Below the pieces are notes generated by a model. That model had not been told where the DNA came from. It worked only from the letters and a program-made list of their open reading frames with translations, and did not search any database. Of a stretch of DNA of 64,000 nt, positions 6,928-16,816 are shown piece after piece. Location of the stretch: the NCBI GenBank assembly GCA_019420945.1, contig JAHZGF010000013.1:1-64000 (forward strand). The letters are read 5' to 3'. The stretch's first letter is position 1. The number at the start of each line of letters is the position of its first letter. The translations under genes were made by a program, and so were the position numbers. This DNA is from Clostridiales bacterium. GTDB lineage: Bacteria; Bacillota; Clostridia; Oscillospirales; Oscillospiraceae.

Positions 6928-9900
6928 TCAGAATAGAGTAAGCTGACTGGTATCAGGGATGCCGTCCAAGGCACCCATGAATTTCAACTGCTCAATATGG
7001 CTTTTGGACACCTTGGGGCAGGCGTTGGAGAACTCCTCGATAGAGATGAACTCCCGGCCCTGCCGGGCCTCCACAATGGCGATGGCGGCGGACTCGCCAA
7101 GACCCGGGCAGGCGGTAAAGGGCGGAATCAGGGCGTTATGTTCTTTATCCACCAGGAACCGGGTGGCATCGGACTTATAGAGATCCATTTTAGCCATGGT
7201 AAACCCACGCAGATAGAACTCGTAGAACACCTCCAAGGTAACCAGCATGTCCTCCTCCACAGCAGCGGGCTTCTCTTTGGCCTCAATCTCCTTCATCTTG
7301 GCCTGGCAAACCTCCATGCCCAGGCACATACAGCTGGCATCGATGGCCTTGGCCCGGATGGAAAAGAATGCGGCATAGAAAGCCAGGGGCTCGTGGACCT
7401 TGAACCAGGCGATCCGGAAGGCCATCATAACGTAGGCCGCCGCGTGGGCCTTGGGGAACAGATAGCCGATTTTGGCCAGGGAGTCGATGTACCAGTCCGG
7501 GACGTTGTGCTCCTTCATGGTCTCTACCCAGCCGTCCTGGAAGCCGCCTTTCTTGACCTTTCCCTTTCGGACTGCCTCCATAATATTGAAAGCGGTCAGA
7601 GGCTCCACTCCCTGGTCCATCAGGTAGATCATAATGTCATCACGGCAGCCCACAGTGGAATCAACGGTGGCCACCTTATTGACGATCAGATCCCGGGCAT
7701 TGCCCAGCCACACGTCGGTGCCGTGGGAAAAGCCGGAGAGCCGGATCAGAGTGTTAAACTGGGTGGGCATGGTGTCCTGGAGCATGCCACGGGTGAATTT
7801 GGTGTTGAACTCCGGGATGGCCACGGCGCCGGTGGGACCAAGCACCGGGTCATTTTCAAAGCCCAACACCTTGGAAGAGGTGAAGATGGACAGGGTGTCC
7901 TTGTCGTCCAGGGGGATCTGCTGGGGGTCCACCCCGGTGATGTCCTGAAGCATTCGAATCATGGAGGGGTCATCGTGGCCCAGCATATCCAGCTTCAGCA
8001 GGTTGTCTTCCATGGAGTGGTATTCAAAATGGGTGGTGACGATGTCGGTGTTTGGGTCGTCGGCGGGATGCTGCACCGGGCAGAAGTCGTAGATTTCCAT
8101 ATCCCCGGGGATGACGATCATTCCACCGGGGTGCTGGCCGGTTGTGCGCTTGATGCCCACGCAGCCAGAGGCCAACCGGTTAATTTCCGCGGTGGGGGCG
8201 TGGATGCCCCGCTCTTCCAGATACTTTTTGGCGTAGCCGAAGGCGGTCTTTTCTGCCACGGTACCCACGGTGCCCGCCCGGAACACGTGGCTCTCTCCGA
8301 AGAGCTCGAAGGTGTAGCGGTGGGCCTTGGCCTGGTACTCGCCGGAGAAGTTCAGGTCAATATCCGGCATTTTCTTGCCGCCGAAGCCCAGGAAGGTTTC
8401 AAAGGGGATGTTGAAGCCGTCCTTCACATACTTGGTGCCGCAGACCGGGCACCAGGCATCGGGCATGTCGGCGCCGCAGCCGTAGGCCTTGCCGGCCTCA
8501 AAGTCCGAGTGCTTGCACTTGGGGCACCGGTAGTGGGCGGCCAGGGAGTTAACCTCGGTGATACCCGAGAAAAAGGCCACGATGGAGGAGCCAACGCTGC
8601 CTCGGGAACCCACCAGGTAGCCGTGCTCCAGGGAGTTCTGCACCAGCTTCTGGGCGGACATGTAGATGACGTCGTATTTCCGCTCGATGATACCCGGCAG
8701 CTCCAGGTCAATTCGATCCTGGACGATCTTAGGCAGCTCCTCGCCGTAGAGCTCGTGGGCCTTGGAGTAAACCAGGTACTCCAGCTCCTTGTCGGAATCC
8801 TTCAGCTTGGGAGCAAACAGCTTCTTGGGTAGGGGCGGAATCACATCCACCCACTTGGCAATCCGGTTCGGATCGTCGATGACCACCTTATGGCAGTCCT
8901 CCTCCCCCAGATAGCTGAACTCCTCCAACATTTCGTCGGTGGTCTTGAAGTAGATGGGCAGCGGGGAGTCCGCATCCTTGAACTGCTTAGAAGCCAGCAA
9001 AATGTGACGGTAGATCTCATCCTCCGGGTCCATAAAATGGACGTCTCCTGTGGCACACACCGGCTTGTTGAGGGCCTTGCCCAGGGCCAGCACGGTGCGG
9101 TTGAAGTCCCGCAGCTCCTCTTCGGTCTCCACCATGCCCTCCCGCAGCATGTACATATTGTTGCAGATGGGCTGAATCTCCAGGTAGTCATACCAGGAGG
9201 CGATGCGCATCAGCTCATCCCAGCTTTTGCGCTCCACCACCGCCCGGAACAGCTCGCCGGCCTCACAGGCAGAGCCGATGATAAGCCCCTCCCGGTTCTC
9301 GTTGATGAGGCTCTTGGGCATGATGGGAAACCGCTTGAAATGCTCCAGGTGGGCCAGAGAAATCAGCTTATACAGGTTGCGCAAGCCGGTCTGGTTCTTG
9401 GCCAGTACGATCAGATGGTTGGCGCTGCGGCGCTTGCCGCCGCCGCTGCCCGCCCCGGAGCGCAGGGAGCGCATGGCCGGGTTGATTTGCTGTAAAGTTT
9501 TGACCCCCATATCCCGCAGGTTTTTATAGAGGGGCCCCAGCATATAGGCCACGGTGGAGGCATCGTCGGTGGCCCGGTGGTGGTTGAAGGCGGGCAGGTC
9601 CAGATACTCGGCGATGACATCCAGCTTGTATTTGCCCAGCTTAGGCAGCAGATTCTGGCAGAGAATCAGGGTATCCAGGCTGGTATTGTCGAATTTTCTG
9701 CCCATCCGGCGGCATCCCTCGGCAATAAAGCCCATGTCGAACTCTGCATTGTGGGCGGCCAGGGGCCGGTCCCCCACCCAGTCCAGGAACAGGTTCAGCC
9801 CCTCCTCCTGATTGGGGGCATCGGCAACCATGTCATCAGTGATGCCGGTGAGCTCCACAATTTCCCGGGGAATGGGCTTGCCCGGATTCAGGAAGGCGGA

Positions 9901-11238
9901 ATAGGTGTCTATGATCTCGCCGTTTTTCAGCACCACGGCGCCGATCTCGGTGATGTACTCATGGCGGCGGTCCAGGCCGGTGGTCTCAATGTCGAAGCAG
10001 ACCATCTCTTCCTCCAGGGGCTGTTCCTTCCGCCCGTGGACCACCACCCGGTCATCCACGTCGTTGTGGTAATAGGCCTCAGTGCCCAGAATAACCTTGA
10101 TTTTGCCGCCGCCGCCGGCCTTATAGGCCTCCGGGAAGGCCTGAGCGATGCCGTGATCGGTAATGGCGATGGCGGGATGCCCCCAAGAAATGGCCCGCTT
10201 TACCGCTCCAGACACATCTGTGAGGCCATCCATGGTGGAGTAACGGGTGTGCAGGTGCAGCTCCACCCGTTTTTCCTCACTGAGATCCTGCCGGGGGGGC
10301 TTGGGAATCCCCTCTGCCATGGCAAAAGGCCGCAGCTCCAATTCATTGGTAAACTTACCAATCTGGAGCTTGCCCTGAATCAGCAGGTATCTGCCCTCTT
10401 TGATGTTCTCCAACAGGGGCTGGGCCTGCTTGTTCTCATAGAAACCGGAGACGGTCACTGAGCCGGTGCCGTCGGTGATATCAAAGTTGATGATCCAGGC
10501 GTTTCGCTTGGTGAGTTCCTTGTGATGGACGGAAAACACCTTGCCGTTGATGACCACACCACCCATGTCGATGTCCAGTTTACCAATGTCCACCGGCTCT
10601 CCGCGGATCGGCTTCCCTAAAAAGGTGGTCTCATCGGTGGGCTTACGCTTGGCCGGCGCAGCTTTGGCTGTCACCTTGGGTCGCTGCTGTACTGCAGCAG
10701 TGTAGGCCTTACTGCGGATGGCCTCGGTCTGGCGGAAAACCTCCTCCACATCCTCCTCACTCTGCTTCTGCTCGTGAAGCCGCAGCGAGACTACTCTTCC
10801 GAACTGCTCATGGATCCGGCTCTCTACCCGGCGCAGAAATGGGTTCATCAGGTCAGCGCCGCCGTTCTTCAGCTGGAGAATCAAGGTATCTCCCTGTTCT
10901 TCCAGTTCCGCCCCGGAGAGTAGGCCGTGGGCCGGAGGAAACAGCTGGGAGAGCTGCTCCCGCAGCCAGGACAGAGTGATCTCTCCCCGACCGTCCGGCC
11001 GCACCGGGTGAAGCTCCACCCGGTTCATCTGGTAGGCCGATGCCAGAGACTTTTCCAGTTCCTGAAGCCAGGTGTCGTCGGCATCCGGCTCCAGCACTAC
11101 ATCCAGGATGATCTCTGCCTGTTCCTCGTGTAAATCTACTTTTAGAATGGTACATTTCTCTGCCAGAGCCAAAAGTTTTCCCTCCAACGGGCAGAGGGAA
11201 AACATCTGGAGCAGAGGAATGCAAAATTCACTGCTCAT
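6928..11238 (-). CDS. polC: DNA polymerase III, PolC type
   Basis: This is the main replicative polymerase of Firmicutes. The 1436 residues hold, in order: an N-terminal domain; an OB fold at about 205-310 (DIGKLDIDMGGVVINGKVF); a PHP domain from about 325 (ELHLHTRYSTMDG) interrupted by a DnaQ-like 3'-5' proofreading exonuclease at about 412-580 (FDIETTGLD); a four-Cys zinc site near 904-935 (CPKC, CPVC); the polymerase core with catalytic PDIDLNFS near 955; and a C-terminal HhH region. It is 19 bp after ispG with AGGAG before its ATG, so it is probably co-transcribed with the isoprenoid and lipid genes upstream. Confidence 0.97.
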   Translation of the reverse strand: MSSEFCIPLLQMFSLCPLEGKLLALAEKCTILKVDLHEEQAEIILDVVLEPDADDTWLQELEKSLASAYQMNRVELHPVRPDGRGEITLSWLREQLSQLFPPAHGLLSGAELEEQGDTLILQLKNGGADLMNPFLRRVESRIHEQFGRVVSLRLHEQKQSEEDVEEVFRQTEAIRSKAYTAAVQQRPKVTAKAAPAKRKPTDETTFLGKPIRGEPVDIGKLDIDMGGVVINGKVFSVHHKELTKRNAWIINFDITDGTGSVTVSGFYENKQAQPLLENIKEGRYLLIQGKLQIGKFTNELELRPFAMAEGIPKPPRQDLSEEKRVELHLHTRYSTMDGLTDVSGAVKRAISWGHPAIAITDHGIAQAFPEAYKAGGGGKIKVILGTEAYYHNDVDDRVVVHGRKEQPLEEEMVCFDIETTGLDRRHEYITEIGAVVLKNGEIIDTYSAFLNPGKPIPREIVELTGITDDMVADAPNQEEGLNLFLDWVGDRPLAAHNAEFDMGFIAEGCRRMGRKFDNTSLDTLILCQNLLPKLGKYKLDVIAEYLDLPAFNHHRATDDASTVAYMLGPLYKNLRDMGVKTLQQINPAMRSLRSGAGSGGGKRRSANHLIVLAKNQTGLRNLYKLISLAHLEHFKRFPIMPKSLINENREGLIIGSACEAGELFRAVVERKSWDELMRIASWYDYLEIQPICNNMYMLREGMVETEEELRDFNRTVLALGKALNKPVCATGDVHFMDPEDEIYRHILLASKQFKDADSPLPIYFKTTDEMLEEFSYLGEEDCHKVVIDDPNRIAKWVDVIPPLPKKLFAPKLKDSDKELEYLVYSKAHELYGEELPKIVQDRIDLELPGIIERKYDVIYMSAQKLVQNSLEHGYLVGSRGSVGSSIVAFFSGITEVNSLAAHYRCPKCKHSDFEAGKAYGCGADMPDAWCPVCGTKYVKDGFNIPFETFLGFGGKKMPDIDLNFSGEYQAKAHRYTFELFGESHVFRAGTVGTVAEKTAFGYAKKYLEERGIHAPTAEINRLASGCVGIKRTTGQHPGGMIVIPGDMEIYDFCPVQHPADDPNTDIVTTHFEYHSMEDNLLKLDMLGHDDPSMIRMLQDITGVDPQQIPLDDKDTLSIFTSSKVLGFENDPVLGPTGAVAIPEFNTKFTRGMLQDTMPTQFNTLIRLSGFSHGTDVWLGNARDLIVNKVATVDSTVGCRDDIMIYLMDQGVEPLTAFNIMEAVRKGKVKKGGFQDGWVETMKEHNVPDWYIDSLAKIGYLFPKAHAAAYVMMAFRIAWFKVHEPLAFYAAFFSIRAKAIDASCMCLGMEVCQAKMKEIEAKEKPAAVEEDMLVTLEVFYEFYLRGFTMAKMDLYKSDATRFLVDKEHNALIPPFTACPGLGESAAIAIVEARQGREFISIEEFSNACPKVSKSHIEQLKFMGALDGIPDTSQLTLF

Positions 11239-11257
11239 GGTATGAAAATGCTCCTAA

Positions 11258-12301
11258 TCAAAGTTCCTCAATCAATTTCATCAGCTCGTCCACCAGTTGA
11301 TCCTGGGGCACTTTTTTCAAAATCTTCCCCTGGCGGAAAAGCAGGCCTTCCCCATCGCCGCCGGCGATGCCGCAGTCGGCGGCGGAGGCCTCACCCGGGC
11401 CGTTGACGGCGCAACCCATAACTGCCACGGTGATGGGTTTGGTGCAGCCCTCCAGACGTTTTTCGACTTCCTGGGCCAAAGGAATCAGGTCAATCCGGGT
11501 CCGACCGCAGGTGGGGCAAGAGATCAGCTCTGGTCCGTCCTTCCGGAGGCCGCAGGCCTTCAGAATCCGACGGGCCACCACCACTTCTTCCACCGGGTCC
11601 GCCGTCAGAGTGACCCGGAAGGTGTCGCCGATGCCCAGGGCCAACAGGCCGCCGATGCCAATGGCGGATTTGATGGTGCCCATCTCATAGGTTCCCGCCT
11701 CAGTGACGCCCAAATGGAGGGGATAATCGCTGCGCTCGTGCATCATCCGATAGGCCTGCATGGCCACGGAGACGTTGGAGGATTTCAGGGAGATGCAGAT
11801 GTCGTCAAAATCATATTTGTTCAGCAGGGCGATATGGCCGAAGGCGGACTCCACCATGGCCTCGGGGCACACCTTGCCGTACTTGGCCAGCAGCGACTTT
11901 TCCAAGCTGCCGCCGTTGACTCCGATGCGGATGGGAATACCCTTCTGGGCGCAGGCATTGGCCACCGCCTTAACCCTGTCCTCCCCGCCGATATTGCCGG
12001 GGTTGATGCGCACCTTATCGGCGCCGGCGGCAATGGCCTCCAGGGCCAGCCGGTAGTCAAAGTGGATATCCACCACCAGTGGGATGGAGATCCGCTCCTT
12101 GATGGCGCCGATGGCCTTGGCCGCCGCCATATCCGGCACAGCCACCCGGACAATGTCGCAGCCTGCTGCAGCCAACAGGTTAATCTGCTTCACAGTTGCA
12201 TCCACATCATGGGTAAAGGTATTGCACATGGACTGGATACTTACCGGGGCTCCCCCGCCCACCGGCACATTTCCAACCATAATCTGCTTTGTCATTTCCA
12301 T
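11258..12301 (-). CDS. ispG: 4-hydroxy-3-methylbut-2-enyl diphosphate synthase (flavodoxin) IspG
   Basis: IspG is the [4Fe-4S] enzyme that reduces MEcPP to HMBPP in the MEP isoprenoid pathway. It starts in family style (KQIMVGNVPVGGGAPVSIQSMCNT). Cluster ligands are visible late in the protein (ISCPTCGRTRIDL, and the Cys in VAVMGCAVNGPGEA). Start ATG 12301 shares one base with the rseP stop (TGATG); a TTG further upstream lies inside rseP. With dxr at 13376 it puts two MEP enzymes in one operon. Confidence 0.95.
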   Translation of the reverse strand: MEMTKQIMVGNVPVGGGAPVSIQSMCNTFTHDVDATVKQINLLAAAGCDIVRVAVPDMAAAKAIGAIKERISIPLVVDIHFDYRLALEAIAAGADKVRINPGNIGGEDRVKAVANACAQKGIPIRIGVNGGSLEKSLLAKYGKVCPEAMVESAFGHIALLNKYDFDDICISLKSSNVSVAMQAYRMMHERSDYPLHLGVTEAGTYEMGTIKSAIGIGGLLALGIGDTFRVTLTADPVEEVVVARRILKACGLRKDGPELISCPTCGRTRIDLIPLAQEVEKRLEGCTKPITVAVMGCAVNGPGEASAADCGIAGGDGEGLLFRQGKILKKVPQDQLVDELMKLIEEL

Positions 12302-13362
12302 CAGCTCCAAATCAATTTGAACACATCGTTGACGCCTACCACCAGCATCAGCAGCAACAGCAGCGCCATGCCGGCCAGGTGGACATATCCTTCATATTTG
12401 CCCGGAATCTGCCGCCGAACCAGCTTGGACAGAATCACGTTGATGATCAGGAAGAAAATACGTCCTCCGTCCAGGGCCGGGATGGGCAGCAGATTCATGA
12501 CCGCCAGGTTGATGGCGATAAATGCGCCAAAGTACAGCAGATTCAACAGGGCAGCCAGTCGACTCACCGAGGCCTCCCCTACCTCGCTCATAGCGTTGAC
12601 AATGCCAATGGGACCGGACATATCCTTGAGTCCCGCTGCCCCGGAGAACAAATCCTCCAATCCAAACCACACCATCCGTACAAAGTCCAGAGAGGTGCGG
12701 AAGGCTGTGCTGACATTGCGGAGGAAGCCCGCCTCCCCAATGGTGAAGTTAATCCCGTACCGCTCCCGACTCACACCGTCCTCCTCATAGACCGCCAGGG
12801 CCATGGGCACATCCTCCAGCTTGAGCTTCTCCCCGTCCCGGCGGATCACCAGATCCACCGTCTCACCATTGCCCCGGGAGAGCAGCATGGAGATATCGTC
12901 ATAAATCAGCACCATATGGCCGTCGATCTTCAGGATTTCATCCCCGGGCTGGAGATAGCCCTCCTCAGCGGCAGGGCATCCCTGGGCAAAGGAGTCGATC
13001 ACCGCCGTATTGGTGGCCTGGGCGGGAGAAAAAAGGATCAGCAGGATCAGCAGCCCCGCCAGGAAGTTCATAGCGGCCCCCGCCACCAGAATCAGAAACC
13101 GCCGCCAGGCTGGCGCCTTGGCAAAGCTGCGGGGATCATCGGTGGCCTCGTCCTCCCCCTCCATGGCGCAAAAGCCGCCGATGGGCAACAGCCGCAGCGA
13201 ATACAGCGTCTCCTTCCCCTGCTTTTTTAACAGCAGCGGCCCCATACCAATGGCAAATTCGTTCACTTGGACACCGCACAATTTTGCGGTGATAAAGTGT
13301 CCAAATTCATGGATGGCGATGAGAAATCCGAAAAAGAGAATGGCGATCAGGATATAGAGCAT
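12301..13362 (-). CDS. rseP: Site-2 zinc metalloprotease RseP family (M50)
   Basis: This is an intramembrane protease that cuts transmembrane substrates such as anti-sigma factors or signal-peptide remnants. The catalytic HEFGH sits in the first membrane helix (residues about 18-22); a PDZ domain occupies the middle (GYLQPGDEILKIDGH); the NLLPIPALDGGR motif, giving the third zinc ligand, is in a late helix. Length 353 is normal. Its place between dxr and ispG follows the common uppS-cdsA-dxr-rseP-ispG order of Firmicutes. Confidence 0.94.
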   Translation of the reverse strand: MLYILIAILFFGFLIAIHEFGHFITAKLCGVQVNEFAIGMGPLLLKKQGKETLYSLRLLPIGGFCAMEGEDEATDDPRSFAKAPAWRRFLILVAGAAMNFLAGLLILLILFSPAQATNTAVIDSFAQGCPAAEEGYLQPGDEILKIDGHMVLIYDDISMLLSRGNGETVDLVIRRDGEKLKLEDVPMALAVYEEDGVSRERYGINFTIGEAGFLRNVSTAFRTSLDFVRMVWFGLEDLFSGAAGLKDMSGPIGIVNAMSEVGEASVSRLAALLNLLYFGAFIAINLAVMNLLPIPALDGGRIFFLIINVILSKLVRRQIPGKYEGYVHLAGMALLLLLMLVVGVNDVFKLIWS

Positions 13363-13375
13363 GGTTCCTCCTTAC

Positions 13376-14521
13376 TCAGGAAACGTGGGAATAGACAGCG
13401 GCCCGGGCAGCCTGGTCAGCCTCCAGCACCGCTTCCAGATTTTCCGCGCTCTGGGCCGGAACCACCGTCAGAGCATGCTCCACCAACTCCGGAATGTCCA
13501 AAAAGCCGATCTTGTCCCGCAGGAACAGATCCACCGCCGCCTCGTTGGCGCCGTTCATAATCGCGCAGGTGGTGCCCGGCTTCCGGGCGCACTCCAGGGC
13601 GAGGCCAAGGCACCGGAAGGTGTCCGGGTCAGGCCGCTGGAAGGTCAGATCCGGGCAGGAGAACAGATCCAGCTCCCGGGAGGCCGCCTCGGTCCGTTCA
13701 GGCCAAGTCAGAGCGTACTGGATAGGCAGTCGCATATCTGCGGTGCCGATCTGGGCCAGTATTGCATTATCACAATATTCCACCAGGGAGTGAATAATAC
13801 TCTGACGGTGGACCACAATCTGAATTTTTTCCGGAGGCATCTGATACAGACGCATAGCCTCAATAAACTCCAGCCCCTTGTTCATCAGGGTGGCGGAGTC
13901 AATGGTAATCTTGGCTCCCATGGTCCAGTTGGGATGTTTCAGGGCATCGGCCTTCGTCACACCCCGAAGCTGTTCCCGAGTCCAGCCGAAGAAGGGACCG
14001 CCGGAGGCGGTCAGGATGAGGCGCTTGACCTCACCGCGCTGGCTGCCCTGGAGGCACTGGAAGATGGCAGAGTGCTCCGAGTCCACCGGCACAATGTCTA
14101 CCCCTTCCCTGCGGGCCCGATCCATCACCAGCTCTCCGGCGCAGACCAGGGTTTCCTTATTGGCCAAGGCAATCCGTTTGTGGGCGTCAATGGCCGCAAG
14201 CGTGGGCCGAAGGCCAATCATACCCATGACTGCAGTGACCACCGTGTCCGCCTCAGGTAGGGTGGCGGCCTCCAGCAGCCCCTCCATGCCGCCGGCCACC
14301 CGGATGGAGGTATCCGCCAGCCGGATTTTCAGTTCCGCCGCCGCCGCCGGGTCATAGGCCACCACCAGCTTGGGCTGGAATTGGCGGGCCTGTTCCTCCA
14401 GCTTGTCTACGCTGCGGTTGGCGGTAATGGCCGCCACCTGAAAGCCACACTGGGCGGCAACATCCAGGGTTTGGGTACCGATGGATCCAGTGGAACCCAA
14501 CACCGAGAGGATTTTACTCAT
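13376..14521 (-). CDS. dxr: 1-deoxy-D-xylulose 5-phosphate reductoisomerase
   Basis: Dxr converts DXP to MEP with NADPH, the committed step of the MEP pathway. The N-terminal Rossmann motif is LSVLGSTGSIGTQTLDV; metal and substrate motifs follow (VPVDSEHSAIFQCL, LTASGGPFF, MGAKITIDSATLMNKGLE). Start ATG 14521 has GAGGTG upstream and gives a 381-residue protein of family length; the 30 further in-frame residues upstream overlap the cdsA end and look non-coding. Confidence 0.96.
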   Translation of the reverse strand: MSKILSVLGSTGSIGTQTLDVAAQCGFQVAAITANRSVDKLEEQARQFQPKLVVAYDPAAAAELKIRLADTSIRVAGGMEGLLEAATLPEADTVVTAVMGMIGLRPTLAAIDAHKRIALANKETLVCAGELVMDRARREGVDIVPVDSEHSAIFQCLQGSQRGEVKRLILTASGGPFFGWTREQLRGVTKADALKHPNWTMGAKITIDSATLMNKGLEFIEAMRLYQMPPEKIQIVVHRQSIIHSLVEYCDNAILAQIGTADMRLPIQYALTWPERTEAASRELDLFSCPDLTFQRPDPDTFRCLGLALECARKPGTTCAIMNGANEAAVDLFLRDKIGFLDIPELVEHALTVVPAQSAENLEAVLEADQAARAAVYSHVS

Positions 14522-14546
14522 CAGAAACGCACCTCGTTTCAGTCGT

Positions 14547-15377
14547 TCAAAAGCCGGGCAGGCAGAGGGAGAACAGCAGCACAGTGGGGGCACAGAACAC
14601 CATACTGTCAAACCGGTCCATCATACCGCCGTGGCCTGGAAGAAGTTTACCATAATCTTTAATGCCATATTGCCGCTTGATAAGGGAAAAGGCCAGATCT
14701 CCCACTTCAGTGACCAGTCCACCCACCAGGCCGTAGAGCACCAGAGGCGGATAGCTGACAACAAACCCCTTGGTCAACTGGAGCACCAGCCCGAAAATTA
14801 CTGCAAACAGGATGCCAGTCACCACGCCGCCGATATAGCCCTCCAGAGACTTGTTGGGGCTGACCCGGGTGATGCCCCGATGTTTACCCAGCAACACACC
14901 GGCAAAATAGGCTCCGGCATCGGTGAGGAAAGCCAGGCCAATGGTCAACATAACATACATACGGCCATGTCCCTCAGCCCCGTAGCCCATCAGCCCGACC
15001 AGGGCGGACAGGAAGGCGGGCATGATGATGCCGGCGAACAGGCATTTCATCACAGCCTCCACAGGAATGCTGCGGGAAGAGTCGTAGGCGTGGATAGCCT
15101 CCCAAAAGGTCACAACCATCAGGGCCAAAGCGGCAAAGCCCAATACTCGGACACCAATTGCAACTCCAAAAAGAAAGCCAAATGGAATGAAAACCGCTGC
15201 TACGGAGGTGTAGCAATACATCCGCAAAGGCAGCTTAGCCATAGCGTGGAGCAATTCCCAGGAGGCAAAGCCGGTAATCAAAGCCACAAAGCAGGCAAAA
15301 GCCCATGGAGGGGCAAATAAAATCAGTAAAATGATCAGGGGCACAAAAATGACGCCCACCAACACTCGCTTTACCAC
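14547..15377 (-). CDS. cdsA: Phosphatidate cytidylyltransferase
   Basis: CdsA makes CDP-diacylglycerol from phosphatidic acid and CTP, the precursor of anionic phospholipids. It is a polytopic membrane protein (about 8 hydrophobic helices) with the family signature near the C-terminus, LPGHGGMMDRFDSMVF. The start is GTG 15377, with GGAGG 9-10 nt upstream, overlapping the end of uppS by no bases; an in-frame TTG at 15395 lies inside uppS. Length 276 is normal. Confidence 0.94.
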   Translation of the reverse strand: MVKRVLVGVIFVPLIILLILFAPPWAFACFVALITGFASWELLHAMAKLPLRMYCYTSVAAVFIPFGFLFGVAIGVRVLGFAALALMVVTFWEAIHAYDSSRSIPVEAVMKCLFAGIIMPAFLSALVGLMGYGAEGHGRMYVMLTIGLAFLTDAGAYFAGVLLGKHRGITRVSPNKSLEGYIGGVVTGILFAVIFGLVLQLTKGFVVSYPPLVLYGLVGGLVTEVGDLAFSLIKRQYGIKDYGKLLPGHGGMMDRFDSMVFCAPTVLLFSLCLPGF

Positions 15378-15381
15378 AGTA

Positions 15382-16110
15382 TCACACGCCTCCAAACCGA
15401 CGAGAACGTTTTTGGAAGGCGGCGATCGCCTTCAGCAGTTCCTCTTTGGTGAAATCGGGCCAGAGCACATCGGTAAAATAAAACTCCGAGTAGGCGCTCT
15501 GCCACAGCAGGAAATTGGAGATCCGGATCTCTCCGCTGGGCCGGATTACCAGATCCGGGTCCGGAATTCCAGCAGAATAAAGGTGATGATCCAACTCATC
15601 TTCCGTGATTTGAGTCAGATCAATTCCCTCCCGGGCACAGGCCCGCACCGCATGAACGATCTCATCCCGGCCACCGTAGTTGAGGCAGATATTGCTCTGG
15701 CATGCTTCAAACTCCGCTGTTGCCTCTTCTGCCCGATAGCAAAGATCCCGCAACTCGGGGGTCAACGGCGAGAGATCCCCCAGGAACTTGAGGCGAATTC
15801 CATTTTTCTGGGCGTCCCGGATGACCTCATCCAGATACTTCTCCAGCAGCCCCATGATGGCGTCCACTTCCTCCTTGGGGCGCTTCCAGTTTTCTGTGGA
15901 AAATGCGTACACCGTGAGATACTTGACGCCAATTTCTTTGCAGTAGTTTCCGATCTTACGGAAGGTTTCCGCTCCTACGGAATGGCCAACAGTACGAGGC
16001 AGCCCTCGCTTTTTTGCCCATCGTCCATTTCCGTCCATGATGATGGCGATGTGGGTTGGAATCCGGCTGAAATCCACCTCAATTGTTTCTTTTCGACGAA
16101 AGATTCCCAT
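15382..16110 (-). CDS. uppS: Undecaprenyl diphosphate synthase
   Basis: UppS is the cis-prenyltransferase that builds the C55 lipid carrier for peptidoglycan and teichoic acid synthesis. The catalytic motif HIAIIMDGNGRWAKKRGLPR is at residues about 19-38, and the C-terminal IRPSGEIRISNFLLWQSAYSEFYF motif binds IPP. Length 242 is normal. It feeds on products of the MEP enzymes (dxr, ispG) encoded a few genes downstream. Confidence 0.96.
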   Translation of the reverse strand: MGIFRRKETIEVDFSRIPTHIAIIMDGNGRWAKKRGLPRTVGHSVGAETFRKIGNYCKEIGVKYLTVYAFSTENWKRPKEEVDAIMGLLEKYLDEVIRDAQKNGIRLKFLGDLSPLTPELRDLCYRAEEATAEFEACQSNICLNYGGRDEIVHAVRACAREGIDLTQITEDELDHHLYSAGIPDPDLVIRPSGEIRISNFLLWQSAYSEFYFTDVLWPDFTKEELLKAIAAFQKRSRRFGGV

Positions 16111-16139
16111 ACAAATATTTCCTGCCTTAACATCAAAGC

Positions 16140-16200
16140 AAGCGGAGGCACCGGTTTCCGGTGCTCCGCTTTGCTGTTTTTTCGCCGCGAGCTGGCGGCG
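16140..16200. terminator. Two hairpins between frr and uppS
   Basis: GCGGAGGCACCGG / CCGGTGCTCCGC (16142-16169) and CGCCGC / GCGGCG (16183-16200) lie in the 150-bp gap. The T-rich stretch (TTTTTT, 16177-16182) is on the plus-strand side of the first, while all nearby genes are on the minus strand; on that strand the run after the first hairpin is only TTGCTTTG. Termination or processing of the pyrH-frr transcript is likely but not certain. Confidence 0.5.
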
Positions 16201-16260
16201 GCATAGGCCTGGATTTACCCCAATCCAGATATTGACCGTATCCCTACGGATACCGTCAGA

Positions 16261-16815
16261 TCAGACGCTCATCAGTTCCTTTTCCTTCTCAGCGCCCAGC
16301 TCATCCAGCTTCTTGATATACTTGTCGGTAACGTCCTGAAGCTTCTTCTCCAGATCCTTCACGTCATCCTCGGTGATTTCGCTCTTTTTCTTGGCAGCCT
16401 TGATCTTGTCCATGGCGTCCCGGCGGATGTTGCGGACCGCCACCTTACCGCCTTCCGCATACTTGTGAACCTGCTTGGTCAGCTCCTTACGGCGTTCTTC
16501 GGTAAGCTGAGGGAAGGTCAGCCGAATCACCTTGCCGTCGTTCTGGGGGTTGATGCCCAGCTCACTGGTCAGGATGGCCTTCTCAATGGGCCGCAGCAGA
16601 GAGCTGTCCCAAGGCTGGATCACCAGCTGACGGGGGTCTGGAGAGCTGATAGCAGCCACCTGGTTCAGAGGGGTGGGCGTTCCGTAATACTCCACCTGGA
16701 CCCGGTCCAGCACGGAGGCATTGGCCCGGCCCGCACGAACAGAGGCAAAGTCAGCCTTCACCGACTCAATGGTTTTCTGCATTTTTACTTCCGCGTCTTT
16801 GACGAAATCGCTCAT
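16261..16815 (-). CDS. frr: Ribosome recycling factor
   Basis: RRF splits post-termination ribosomes together with EF-G. The 184-residue protein has the helical-bundle sequence typical of the family (ASVRAGRANASVLDRVQVEYYGTPTPLNQVA near the N-terminus, VRNIRRDAMDKIKAAKK in the middle). It follows pyrH by one base, the conserved rpsB-tsf-pyrH-frr order; here rpsB-tsf is split off by the crotonase-like gene at 17799. Confidence 0.97.
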   Translation of the reverse strand: MSDFVKDAEVKMQKTIESVKADFASVRAGRANASVLDRVQVEYYGTPTPLNQVAAISSPDPRQLVIQPWDSSLLRPIEKAILTSELGINPQNDGKVIRLTFPQLTEERRKELTKQVHKYAEGGKVAVRNIRRDAMDKIKAAKKKSEITEDDVKDLEKKLQDVTDKYIKKLDELGAEKEKELMSV

Positions 16816-16816
16816 C

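Noticed and set aside
13760..14260. Plus-strand frames opposite dxr
   Set aside because: All are shadows of dxr; none has a start signal.
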